This document shows positions 43,150-51,103 of a stretch of 64,000 nucleotides of DNA, one piece after another; positions within the stretch are counted from its first letter, which is position 1, and each line of letters begins with the position of its first letter. The notes under the pieces are model-generated. The model did no database searches. It was not told where the DNA came from and was given only the letters and a program-made list of their open reading frames with translations. The position numbers and the translations under genes are program-made. Source of the DNA: Catelliglobosispora koreensis DSM 44566. Its GTDB lineage: Bacteria > Actinomycetota > Actinomycetes > Mycobacteriales > Micromonosporaceae. The DNA is taken from the NCBI RefSeq assembly GCF_000379685.1, contig NZ_KB903272.1, positions 522,704-586,703 on the forward strand. The letters run 5' to 3'.

Positions 43150-44381
43150 CTGAGTCAGCCGGCATCTGGGCGACCTTCAAGGAGTCGCCCAGATCGGTGA
43201 AGGCCTTGCTCGCTGGCGTTTTCGTCAACAAGCTGGGCTGGTTCATCCAGGTGTTCCTGGTGCTGTTCCTCACCGACATCGGGTTCACCGAGGTGCAAGC
43301 CGGTGTCGCGCTTGGCTTCTACGGCGGTGGTTCGGTCGTCGGCCTGCTGATCGGTGGCGCGCTTTCTGACCGCATCGGCGCGCGCAACTCCGTGCTCGTC
43401 AGCATGCTCGGCACCGCGGCGTTCGTGATTTCCGTGCTGTACGTGTCGAACTACGTGGCGATGCTCGTCATCATCACGATCGTCGGTACCGTCGGGCAGT
43501 TCTACCGCCCGGCGTCAGCGGCACTGCTGTCGGAACTCACGCCGCAGAACCGGCAAGTGATGATCTTCGCGATGTACCGGCTGGCGCTCAACCTGGGCAC
43601 CACGGCGGCTCCGCTTATCGGTGCCGCGCTCGCGGCCGTGTCCTGGGACTTGCTGTTCTGGGGCGAAGCCGTTGCGGCCCTTGCCTTCGCGGCCGTCGCG
43701 TTCCTGGCGTTGCCCGGAGCTAAGCCCGCGCCCGCAGGAGATTCTCCAGCCGAGTCTGCCGCGGCTCCCAAGGCCGGGTATGGCGCGATGCTGGCCGACT
43801 ACCGCTATGTGCTGTTCCTGTTCTGCATGTTCGTCAACGCGGCCGTCTACATCCAGTACCTGGCGACGCTTCCGCTCGCTATCAAGGCCGAAGGCCTGAG
43901 CACGTGGTGGTTCAGCGCGGCGGTCGCGCTGAATGGCTTCATCGTCATCACGTGTGAACTGGCGCTGACCAAGTTCGTGCAGAACCTGCAGGCAAGGTTC
44001 GTGGCGATGCTGGGCTTCGTGCTCCTGGGCGGCGGTCTGGCGATCTATGCCCTGCCCTGGATTCCGGCCGTCTTCATTGTCGGCACGCTCGTGTGGACGC
44101 TCGCCGAGATCTGGGGCGGCCCCACGATGTTCGCCTACCCGGGCATGGCTGGCCCGGAACGCTTGCGGGGCCGCTACATCGGTGCCGCGCACGCGATGTT
44201 TGGCCTGGGCACGGCGCTCGGCCCGATCATCGGGGTCATGCTGTTCAACCGCACCGGAGACATGGTGTGGGTGTGGTGTGGCCTGGCCTGTCTCGTCGGC
44301 GTCGCCGCCGCTTGGTTCGGCATGCGTAAGCCCGCTCCCGAGCCCGCACCCGCCCTCGCCACCGCCGCGTCGGCCAGTTAG
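43143..44381 (+). CDS. MFS transporter, probable exporter of the cluster product
   Basis: 412 residues with about 12 membrane helices in two halves separated by a loop (near 195-210, APAGDSPAESAAAPKAG). The cytoplasmic loop between helices 2 and 3 carries GGALSDRIGARNSVLVS, the MFS motif A. It is embedded by overlaps in the operon, between two ligase genes, so export of the finished compound, and thereby self-protection, is the natural reading. Drug-proton antiport is the common mechanism; direction is inferred. Confidence 0.82.
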   Translation: MVTESAGIWATFKESPRSVKALLAGVFVNKLGWFIQVFLVLFLTDIGFTEVQAGVALGFYGGGSVVGLLIGGALSDRIGARNSVLVSMLGTAAFVISVLYVSNYVAMLVIITIVGTVGQFYRPASAALLSELTPQNRQVMIFAMYRLALNLGTTAAPLIGAALAAVSWDLLFWGEAVAALAFAAVAFLALPGAKPAPAGDSPAESAAAPKAGYGAMLADYRYVLFLFCMFVNAAVYIQYLATLPLAIKAEGLSTWWFSAAVALNGFIVITCELALTKFVQNLQARFVAMLGFVLLGGGLAIYALPWIPAVFIVGTLVWTLAEIWGGPTMFAYPGMAGPERLRGRYIGAAHAMFGLGTALGPIIGVMLFNRTGDMVWVWCGLACLVGVAAAWFGMRKPAPEPAPALATAASAS

Positions 44382-44392
44382 GAGGTTCCTTG

Positions 44393-45631
44393 ATGACTCG
44401 TTACGCCATCATCGTCGATCCATTGTCGACCGGTGCCGAATACGGCCCCGCGTTCCGGGAAGCGGGCGCGGTGCCCATCGCCGTGCTCAGCGGCCTGGAA
44501 CCGGTGCCAGCCTTCGTGGCCACGTGGCAGCCAGAAAACTACGAAGAGATCCACTACTTCGAGGGTGATCTCGACGCGCTCGCCGAAAAGCTGCGGGCCT
44601 ATGAGCCGGATTGCTTCCTCATCCCCGGTTCCGAGTCCGGCGTGGAGTTGCACGATGCCTTGCTGGATAAGCTTTTCCCGGGCAGTGGCAACACCGGTCC
44701 CAGCGCGGCTCGTCGCGACAAGCGGGCCATGTATGCCGCGCTAGCCGCGCACGGCGTGCCCAGCCTGGGCTTCTTCTCCAGCAACGATCCCAACGCGATC
44801 GATGAGTGGATTAAGGCCTCCGGGCTCTCCGGTAAGAAGCTGGTCATCAAGCCGCCCAAGGGCGCCGGTGGGGACGACGTGCACATCGTGCCCGAGGGCG
44901 GAGACTGGCGCACCAGATTCCAGCACATCCTGGGCAGCACCAACAAAATCGGCACCTACAACGAGGAAGTCCTCGTGCAGGAGTATGCCGAGGGCACCGA
45001 ATATCTCGTGGACACCTACAGCGTCGACGGTAAGCACACGCTCGTCGACGTGTGCCGGTACACGAAGATCAGCCGTGGTGACGAGATCGGCATCTACCGG
45101 GCGATCGACTTCCTCGAAGAAGACCACCCGGAGGTCGTCGCGCTGTGGCCCTACACGCAGCAAGTGCTTGACGCCGTTGGCATCCGCCTCGGCTGCGGGC
45201 ACGCCGAGATCATGATGACGCCCGACGGGCCGCGGCTCATCGAGGTCGCCGCCCGCCCCTCCGGCGGTGGACACCAGATGGTCAGTGACTTGGCCACCGG
45301 GTCCAACCACATCAAGCGCACGGTCGACCACCGCATGCGGGGCGAATTCCGTCAGGGCTTCGACCTGCTGCACCGGCTGCGTGGCGTGTTCGTGTGCGCC
45401 CACACCACCGGCATCCTGCGTAACGGCGAAGTGCTGCAAAAGGTGGAGTCGCTGCCGTCGTTCAACTGGATCAAACTGTTGCGCGAGAACGGAACCGTCG
45501 TGCCGGAAACGGTCGACCTGTTCACGTGCCTGGCGTGGGTCATCCTCATCAACACCGACCAGCGTCAGCTCGACGAGGACTACCAAGCCGTCCTCGACCT
45601 CGAAGCCGAAGTCATCATCGACCCGGCATAG
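44393..45631 (+). CDS. ATP-grasp ligase 2
   Basis: 412 residues. ATP-grasp motifs: KKLVIKPPKGAGGDDVHIV, VLVQEYAEGTEYLVDTY, and GHAEIMMTPDGPRLIEVAARPSGGGHQ. It differs clearly from ligase 1, so a second, distinct peptide or amide bond is expected. The N-terminus (YAIIVDPLSTGAEYGPAFREAG) is a typical pre-ATP-grasp domain. ATG 44393 has AGGAGG 6 nt upstream; TTG 44390 is the alternative. Last gene of the operon, followed by a strong hairpin. With ligase 1 it could build a tripeptide-like product. Confidence 0.82.
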   Translation: MTRYAIIVDPLSTGAEYGPAFREAGAVPIAVLSGLEPVPAFVATWQPENYEEIHYFEGDLDALAEKLRAYEPDCFLIPGSESGVELHDALLDKLFPGSGNTGPSAARRDKRAMYAALAAHGVPSLGFFSSNDPNAIDEWIKASGLSGKKLVIKPPKGAGGDDVHIVPEGGDWRTRFQHILGSTNKIGTYNEEVLVQEYAEGTEYLVDTYSVDGKHTLVDVCRYTKISRGDEIGIYRAIDFLEEDHPEVVALWPYTQQVLDAVGIRLGCGHAEIMMTPDGPRLIEVAARPSGGGHQMVSDLATGSNHIKRTVDHRMRGEFRQGFDLLHRLRGVFVCAHTTGILRNGEVLQKVESLPSFNWIKLLRENGTVVPETVDLFTCLAWVILINTDQRQLDEDYQAVLDLEAEVIIDPA

Positions 45632-45643
45632 CGCGCGGCAAGC

Positions 45644-45669
45644 GGGCGGCCTCTTCGCTGAGGCCGCCC
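45644..45669. terminator. Hairpin ending the hydrazine operon
   Basis: Perfect 10-bp stem GGGCGGCCTC/GAGGCCGCCC with a 6-nt loop between two convergent genes; no T-tract. Marks the right edge of the cluster. Confidence 0.65.
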
Positions 45670-45680
45670 CTACTGTCGTG

Positions 45681-46940
45681 TTAGGACAGGTAAGGCGTGA
45701 GGCCTTCGTACCAGACGTCAGCCATCAGCCAGCCACCGTTGGCATTGTGGTGGATGTGATCTGAGCGCATGCAGCCGGTGTTCTCCGCGTCGACTTCCTG
45801 TCCGTTTTGGAACTCCGCGTCGTCGGCTGTGATGCTCGCGGGACGGCCCGCACTAGCGGGAATCGCCCACGTGGTGATGCCCACGTCGTAGCAGTCGTCA
45901 CTGCGCGAGTGCAGGCGCTGCAAGGATATCTCGCCCAGGTGGATGCGCGGGTCCAGTGTCGCCTTGGTGGTTAGCTGTTGCACGGCACGGTATTCCCAGT
46001 ACACCAGCGGGTTGTAGAAGTGGTCGAACGGGCGTGACACCGTCGGCGTACGCGTGGTGTGCATCCGGCAGTTCGCCTGTTCACTGACCGGATAGTTGGG
46101 GCACGACGCCCCGAACTCCAACGGCTTCTGCGTGACGAACACGTGGTCCACCCCATGTGTGTTGAGCAACGCCAGCGAGAACTTCTCCAGCCACCCGGCG
46201 TAGACCACATGCGGTGCGTCAGCTCCCGTGAGCACGTTGTCGCACGTCCAGTCGATGTTGCTATTCACGACTCCCGGACGGCCGTTGGTGCACGGTTCGG
46301 CCGCGTCGTTGATGCGCGACGCGGGCCAGAAGTCACCCGCGTTGACGAGGCCGTCGCTGTTGTAGTCGTCGATAGGCCAGCTGCGGTTGGTGGTGTCCTG
46401 GATCAGCGCGAGCGTGACGTCCATCTTCTGCCAGCAGGTGCTCCAGCCGCTGGTGGTCTTGAGACCCGTGCTGTCGTAATAGGAGCAGCTGATGTTGGCT
46501 GGAGCCGTGTTCGGGCAAGCACCGCCCGTGGGATCGGCACTGCCACTGAGCGCCCGGTCAACGCGTACGCGCCGGGCAGACCACCTGTTGCCTTGACTGT
46601 CCGTGCACCACTGAAGCGCGTTCGATCCGGCGACCCGGTGAAACTGCAGGTCCGTGGGCGTGAATTTCGCCTGGCTCCACAAGAAACCGCCATCGCCACC
46701 AGTGATGAGCTCAAACACTTGATAGTGGCGGCCGTCGGAGGCGTTGGCGTTGAGGGCCTGCGCCAGCTTCTGCGGATAATCACCCTGATCACTCGTGCTG
46801 TGCCCGAGGATGAGCAGCCCCACATTGGTGCGGTGACCGTTGACCTGGCGCGGGATATTCAGCGAGTCCCGTGCGCTGGCCGGTGCGGCGATCAACGTTG
46901 ACGCCAGCACCACCGAGGCCAGTAACGCTACTTTTCTCAT
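45681..46940 (-). CDS. Secreted SGNH-like hydrolase with an EF-hand/dockerin-like loop
   Basis: 419 residues with a Sec signal peptide (cleavage near ASA, 21-23). The mature protein has features of an SGNH/GDSL fold: an early LLILGHSTSDQGDYPQ with a Ser in the block I position and a late SDHIHHNANGGW resembling the Asp-x-x-His of block V. Between them is DYNSDGLVNAGDF, a calcium-loop pattern as in dockerins. At least ten Cys residues suggest several disulfides. Relatives act on carbohydrate esters or lipids; substrate unknown. The catalytic assignment is tentative. Confidence 0.65.
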   Translation of the reverse strand: MRKVALLASVVLASTLIAAPASARDSLNIPRQVNGHRTNVGLLILGHSTSDQGDYPQKLAQALNANASDGRHYQVFELITGGDGGFLWSQAKFTPTDLQFHRVAGSNALQWCTDSQGNRWSARRVRVDRALSGSADPTGGACPNTAPANISCSYYDSTGLKTTSGWSTCWQKMDVTLALIQDTTNRSWPIDDYNSDGLVNAGDFWPASRINDAAEPCTNGRPGVVNSNIDWTCDNVLTGADAPHVVYAGWLEKFSLALLNTHGVDHVFVTQKPLEFGASCPNYPVSEQANCRMHTTRTPTVSRPFDHFYNPLVYWEYRAVQQLTTKATLDPRIHLGEISLQRLHSRSDDCYDVGITTWAIPASAGRPASITADDAEFQNGQEVDAENTGCMRSDHIHHNANGGWLMADVWYEGLTPYLS

Positions 46941-47007
46941 CCGGATAGAAGGTCATGCCGATGTTGGCCGCGTAAGCATGTCGATGTAAAGATGCCGCAA
47001 GAAGTGG

Positions 47008-47781
47008 CTAGTCGAGCAGCGGCAGGTCGGGCAGCGGCAACGGCAGCGAGGGCAGCAGGCTGGGCAGGATCGGTGGCAACAGCCCGCCGGTCTTAGAAGG
47101 CGTCGGCGTGTTTGGTGACGGTGTCGCTCCCGGACCGTCCACTTGGGACGGTGTCGGCGAGGGTACCGGCAGCACCGAGTTCGCGGGAGCGGGTGCGGCG
47201 GCGATCAGCGCTTCAAGCTCGGCGAGCAACCGTTCGCGGACCGTCAGGTCGCTGATACGCGCGATCTTCTCCCGCGCCGTGGCGACCAGAGCCGGGCGCT
47301 CTTGCGGCGAAGCCTTGCGCACCTGTTCGAGTAGCGCGAGCACCTCCTGCTCGGCGAGCTTGCTGTTTGCCTTGTCGCTGAACACGATTTGCGTGATCGG
47401 CCAGAACGGGCTGCCAGGCTCCGCCGACGCGGCGGCCGCGGTCAGCCCGCCAAACACAAACGCCGAGGCGATCGCCCCGATGATCACCGGGCGCGGCAAC
47501 CGCCAGCCACCAAGCCACTTACGCCGGTTCCCACCGCCGGGCCGTCCGTCGCCGGCGGTGGAACCAGCGCCGAATCCGTCGAGCGCTAGGCCGCTTTGCG
47601 CGGGGACGTGGCCACCGGCGAGCGAGCCAGCGGGACTTGGGGAGGGCAGGCGCAGGGGTGGGATGTCGGTGTCGACCTCGGTGCGCCACGCGTGCAGGAG
47701 GCCCGTCAACGGGTCATCGGAGTCCACGGGCGAACCGCTGCCGAGGGCAGACAGGAGTTCATCATCGTGCTCGACCGTCAT
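47008..47781 (-). CDS. rsdA: Anti-sigma factor RsdA-like
   Basis: 257 residues. The N-terminal 40 (HDDELLSALGSGSPV, DDPLTGLLHAWRTEVD) match the sigma-D-binding region of RsdA. A single membrane helix (about 97-117) is followed by an outside helical region and a Pro/Leu-rich tail (LPSLLPSLPLPLPDLPLL). RsdA holds sigma D inactive at the membrane until proteolysis. Its start overlaps the sigD stop by 4 bp, the normal sigma/anti-sigma arrangement. Confidence 0.85.
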   Translation of the reverse strand: MTVEHDDELLSALGSGSPVDSDDPLTGLLHAWRTEVDTDIPPLRLPSPSPAGSLAGGHVPAQSGLALDGFGAGSTAGDGRPGGGNRRKWLGGWRLPRPVIIGAIASAFVFGGLTAAAASAEPGSPFWPITQIVFSDKANSKLAEQEVLALLEQVRKASPQERPALVATAREKIARISDLTVRERLLAELEALIAAAPAPANSVLPVPSPTPSQVDGPGATPSPNTPTPSKTGGLLPPILPSLLPSLPLPLPDLPLLD

Positions 47782-48362
47782 GCTGCCCTCCTTTCCATAG
47801 GTTCGCCGAAGACGTCAGCCGCCAGTGTCCGCAGCCTGGCGAGCGCCCGTGACTGGGCGACCCGGACCGCGACCGGCGTCATGTTCAGGGTGCTGCCCAC
47901 CTCATCAGCACTTAGCCCCACCGCGACACGCAGCACCACTATCTCGCGCTGCGTCTCGGGCAAGTGTTCCAGGAGCACGCCCAGCAGGCGGGCTTGGTCG
48001 GCGGCGACCGCACGCTGCTCCGGCCCGGGGTCGGGATCGGGTCGCTCAAAGGCCGGATCAGGTGCGGGCGCCGCTTGTCTTATCGCGGCGCGCTGCGCAT
48101 CCGTTACCTTTCGGGCCGCGATGCTGTAGACGAAGGCGGAAAATGGCACACCCTGCTGCCGGTACTTCGGCAGCGCCTTGAGGATCGCTATGCACACTTC
48201 CTGGGATATATCGTCTGCCGTCGTGAACCCGCCGCCGATCTTGCCTAGCCGGGCGCGGCAGTAGCGCACGATGCCTGGCTGAACGCTGCTCAGCAGGGCG
48301 GAGGTAGCGTCGGGCTCGCCGCGCACAGCGCGATCTACAAGCTCGGTCTCCGGCCAGGTCAC
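47778..48362 (-). CDS. sigD: RNA polymerase sigma factor SigD-like (ECF/group 4 type)
   Basis: 194 residues: sigma region 2 (IVRYCRARLGKIGG, DISQEVCIAILKALPKY, VPFSAFVYSIAARKVTDAQR), a Pro/Asp-rich linker, and region 4 (LPETQREIVVLRVAVGLSADEVG, VAQSRALARLRTL). The linked rsdA identifies it as SigD type. I start at GTG 48362 (VTWPETELVD) since TAGGGT lies 7 nt upstream; GTG 48371 would add three residues. Divergent from the mce operon, whose first gene begins 64 bp away. Confidence 0.88.
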   Translation of the reverse strand: MTWPETELVDRAVRGEPDATSALLSSVQPGIVRYCRARLGKIGGGFTTADDISQEVCIAILKALPKYRQQGVPFSAFVYSIAARKVTDAQRAAIRQAAPAPDPAFERPDPDPGPEQRAVAADQARLLGVLLEHLPETQREIVVLRVAVGLSADEVGSTLNMTPVAVRVAQSRALARLRTLAADVFGEPMERRAA

Positions 48363-48369
48363 GTTGGCC

Positions 48370-48375
48370 ACCCTA
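48370..48375 (-). promoter_or_regulatory. -10 element (TAGGGT) for sigD
   Basis: Minus-strand TAGGGT with a 7-nt spacer to GTG 48362; leaderless. It shares a short divergent region (48363-48425) with the mce operon. Confidence 0.45.
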
Positions 48376-48425
48376 ACGTGAAATTCTTCTGTAACACCAC
48401 GGGCGGCAGCCCCGATTACACCGGC

Positions 48426-49358
48426 ATGGGTGTCGAGGTTCGGGTCAACGGGCTGACCAAGTCCTTTGGCCAAACTCCGGTTTGGTCGGAGGTGAGCCTC
48501 ACCCTGCCCGCAGGCGAAATCTCCGTTTTGCTAGGCCCATCTGGTACCGGCAAATCGGTCTTTTTAAAGACATTAGTGGGCCTTTTGCCGCCTGACCGCG
48601 GCGAGATCTGGATCGAAGACCGTGACCTGACCAAGCTCAAAGAGCGCGAGCTATATGAGGTCCGCAAGCTCTTTGGCGTCCTGTTTCAGGATGGTGCCCT
48701 GTTTGGCTCCATGAACATCTACGACAACGTGGCCTTTCCGTTGCGTGAGCACACGAAACTCAAAGAGAGCCAGATTAAGGAGATCGTCTCCGAAAAACTC
48801 GACATGGTCGGCCTCATCGGGGCCGAGACGAAACTGCCCGGCGAAATCTCCGGTGGCATGCGCAAACGGGCCGGTCTCGCCCGTGCGCTCGTGCTGAACC
48901 CACAGATAGTGCTGTTCGACGAACCGGACTCCGGCCTTGATCCGGTGCGGACCGCCTATCTCAATCAGCTCATCGTCGACCTCAACCAGCAGCTCGACGC
49001 CACGATCCTGATCGTCACGCACGACATCAACACGGCCCGGACGGTCCCCGACAACATCGGCCTCATCTATCACGGTCACCTGGCCATGTTTGGCCCGCGC
49101 GAGATGCTGTTGTCCAGTGAGGAACCGGTCGTCCGGCAGTTCCTCAACGCCCAGCGCATCGGCCCGATCGGCATGACTGAGGAGAAAGACGCCGACGAGC
49201 TTGCCGCCGAGGCCGCCGCTGGGGTGGACCTTCCGCCGCTGCCAGCGATTCCGCTGCAGTTGCGGCCGTCCAACGGGCAGCCCAGGCGAGCTGAACGAGC
49301 GCCGGGCGAGTGGTGCCGTGCCAACGGGATCGTGCCGCCCTGGGGATCGTTCCAATGA
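48426..49358 (+). CDS. mceG: Mce transporter ATPase (MceG/Mkl)
   Basis: 310 residues of an ABC ATPase: Walker A GPSGTGKSVF, signature EISGGMRKRAGLARAL, Walker B VLFDEPDSGLD, and H-loop VTHDINTARTVPDNIG. It powers Mce lipid import by binding the two YrbE permeases. The start MGVEVRVNGLTKSFG is the family's usual one; a longer reading from 48378 would overlap the sigD promoter. The C-terminal 50 residues are Ala/Pro-rich. It overlaps yrbE1A by 4 bp. Unlike mycobacteria, where this gene stands apart, it heads the operon here. Confidence 0.92.
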   Translation: MGVEVRVNGLTKSFGQTPVWSEVSLTLPAGEISVLLGPSGTGKSVFLKTLVGLLPPDRGEIWIEDRDLTKLKERELYEVRKLFGVLFQDGALFGSMNIYDNVAFPLREHTKLKESQIKEIVSEKLDMVGLIGAETKLPGEISGGMRKRAGLARALVLNPQIVLFDEPDSGLDPVRTAYLNQLIVDLNQQLDATILIVTHDINTARTVPDNIGLIYHGHLAMFGPREMLLSSEEPVVRQFLNAQRIGPIGMTEEKDADELAAEAAAGVDLPPLPAIPLQLRPSNGQPRRAERAPGEWCRANGIVPPWGSFQ

Positions 49359-50104
49359 GGACAGTCGGCGAGTTCCTCATCTTCTGCGGGCACGCCATCA
49401 GGGCGTGTTTCAAGCGCCCGTGGCAAATCCGCGAGTTCATAGACCAGGCGTGGTTCATCTCGTCGGTGTCGATCGCGCCCGCCGCACTGGTGTCGATACC
49501 GTTTGGTGCCGTCATCGCCCTGCAACTCGGCTCGCTCGTGCGGCAGCTGGGCGCGCAATCGTTTACCGGAGCGGCTTCCGTGCTAGCTGTGGTCAGGGAA
49601 GCCGGGCCGATCGTGACCGCGCTTGTCATCGCGGGTGCCGGAGGCTCGGCTATCTGCGCCGACCTGGGCGCCCGGAAAATCCGCGAAGAGCTAGATGCCA
49701 TGAGGGTACTAGGAATCGACCCCATCCAGCGCCTCGTCGTCCCCCGCGTCGTGGCTTCGATGCTCGTCGCCGTGCTGCTTAATGGTGTGGTCAGCGTCGT
49801 TGGTGTGGCCGGCGGCTACTTCTTCAACGTCGTGCTCCAAGGCGGAACGCCAGGCGCCTATCTCGCGAGCTTCCAAGCCCTGGGACAGTTGCCCGACCTG
49901 GTGTCCGGCGAAATCAAAGCGATGGTGTTCGGCCTGGTCGCCGCACTGGTCGCGACCTATCTCGGCATGAACGCCAAGGGCGGGCCCAAAGGCGTTGGCG
50001 ATGCGGTGAATCAGTCGGTCGTCATCACGTTCATGTTGCTGTTCGCCTTGAACTTCATCATGACGGCGATCTACTTCCAGGTCATTCCGCAGAAGGGTTC
50101 GTGA
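49355..50104 (+). CDS. yrbE1A: YrbE/MlaE-type permease A
   Basis: 249 residues, five or six membrane helices, with the MlaE family core VVREAGPIVTALVIAGAGGSAICADLGARKIREELDAM and the loop GGPKGVGDAVNQSVV near the end. Forms the transmembrane channel with YrbE1B. Starts at the ATGA overlap with mceG and ends TGATG into yrbE1B. Confidence 0.92.
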   Translation: MRTVGEFLIFCGHAIRACFKRPWQIREFIDQAWFISSVSIAPAALVSIPFGAVIALQLGSLVRQLGAQSFTGAASVLAVVREAGPIVTALVIAGAGGSAICADLGARKIREELDAMRVLGIDPIQRLVVPRVVASMLVAVLLNGVVSVVGVAGGYFFNVVLQGGTPGAYLASFQALGQLPDLVSGEIKAMVFGLVAALVATYLGMNAKGGPKGVGDAVNQSVVITFMLLFALNFIMTAIYFQVIPQKGS

Positions 50105-50898
50105 TGCGATTCCTCGAAACCCTTGGCGGACAGCTTTCCTTCTACGTTAAGGCCGCTGCCTGGACCCCGCGTACTTTGTCGCGCTACAAGCGCGAGATCG
50201 CCCGGCTGCTCGCTGACATCAGCTTCGGCCGGGGCGGCCTTGCCATCGTTGGCGGAACCGTTGGCGTCATTTGCTTTCTAACCTTCTTCACGGGTACTGA
50301 GGTAGGCCTGCAAGGATACCAAGCGCTGAACCAGATCGGCAGCAGTGCCTTCACCGGCTTCATCTCGGCCTATTTCAACACCCGCGAGATCTCACCGCTC
50401 GTGGCCGCGATCGCGCTGAGCGCGACGGTCGGGTGCGGTTTCACGGCGCAACTCGGCGCGATGCGCATCTCCGAAGAGGTTGACGCGCTTGAGGTCATGG
50501 CCGTCCCGTCGGTACCGTTTCTCGTGACCACCCGGATGATCGCCGGTTTCGTGGCCGTCATTCCGCTATACGTCCTGGGATTGCTGTCGAGTTACTTCGC
50601 GACCCGCACCATCGCGACCGTCTACTTTGGCCAGTCAGCCGGAACTTACGACTACTACTTCGGCCTCTTCCTGCCACCGGCCGACGTGCTGTGGTCGTTT
50701 GGCAAAGTGCTCGTGTTCAGCGTGATCGTGGTGCTCATCCACTGCTACTACGGCTTCACCGCGAGCGGCGGCCCAGCGGGTGTAGGCGTCGCGGTCGGCC
50801 GGGCCGTGCGTGCCGCGATCGTCAGCGTCAACATCGTGGACTTCTTCCTCTCGCTCGCGATCTGGGGAGCCACCACCACCGTCCGGATCGCGGGGTGA
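50104..50898 (+). CDS. yrbE1B: YrbE/MlaE-type permease B
   Basis: 264 residues with the same fold: VAAIALSATVGCGFTAQLGAMRISEEVDALEVM and GGPAGVGVAVGRAVRAAIVSV. ATG 50104 is preferred (AGAAGGG 5 nt upstream); GTG 50101 is one codon earlier. A 202-bp gap with short repeats separates it from mceA, the first break in an otherwise overlapping operon. Confidence 0.92.
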   Translation: MRFLETLGGQLSFYVKAAAWTPRTLSRYKREIARLLADISFGRGGLAIVGGTVGVICFLTFFTGTEVGLQGYQALNQIGSSAFTGFISAYFNTREISPLVAAIALSATVGCGFTAQLGAMRISEEVDALEVMAVPSVPFLVTTRMIAGFVAVIPLYVLGLLSSYFATRTIATVYFGQSAGTYDYYFGLFLPPADVLWSFGKVLVFSVIVVLIHCYYGFTASGGPAGVGVAVGRAVRAAIVSVNIVDFFLSLAIWGATTTVRIAG

Positions 50899-50919
50899 CG
50901 CGCATGTGCCTCACAATTT

Positions 50920-51057
50920 GCCGCTTCCCTTCGCCCGGCCTACCTTCGCGCGGCCCGGTCGGCGCTAATCGGCGTTTGGCTTCGCCGGCCTACCTTTCGT
51001 GGCGCTGGTGTGGACGGGTGAAGCCGACGTGTCGCGCTCGTGGCCGCTTCCCTTCGC
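50920..51057. repeat. Short repeats in the yrbE1B-mceA spacer
   Basis: A 15-bp sequence (GCCGCTTCCCTTCGC) occurs at 50920-50934 and 51043-51057, and a 12-bp one (CCGGCCTACCTT) at 50935-50946 and 50985-50996. The spacer (50899-51103) contains no gene I can support. Confidence 0.6.
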
Positions 51058-51103
51058 GCCTTTCGTGCTGCCCGGTCGACGGGTGGAAGGCGGGTGAGCG
51101 GTG

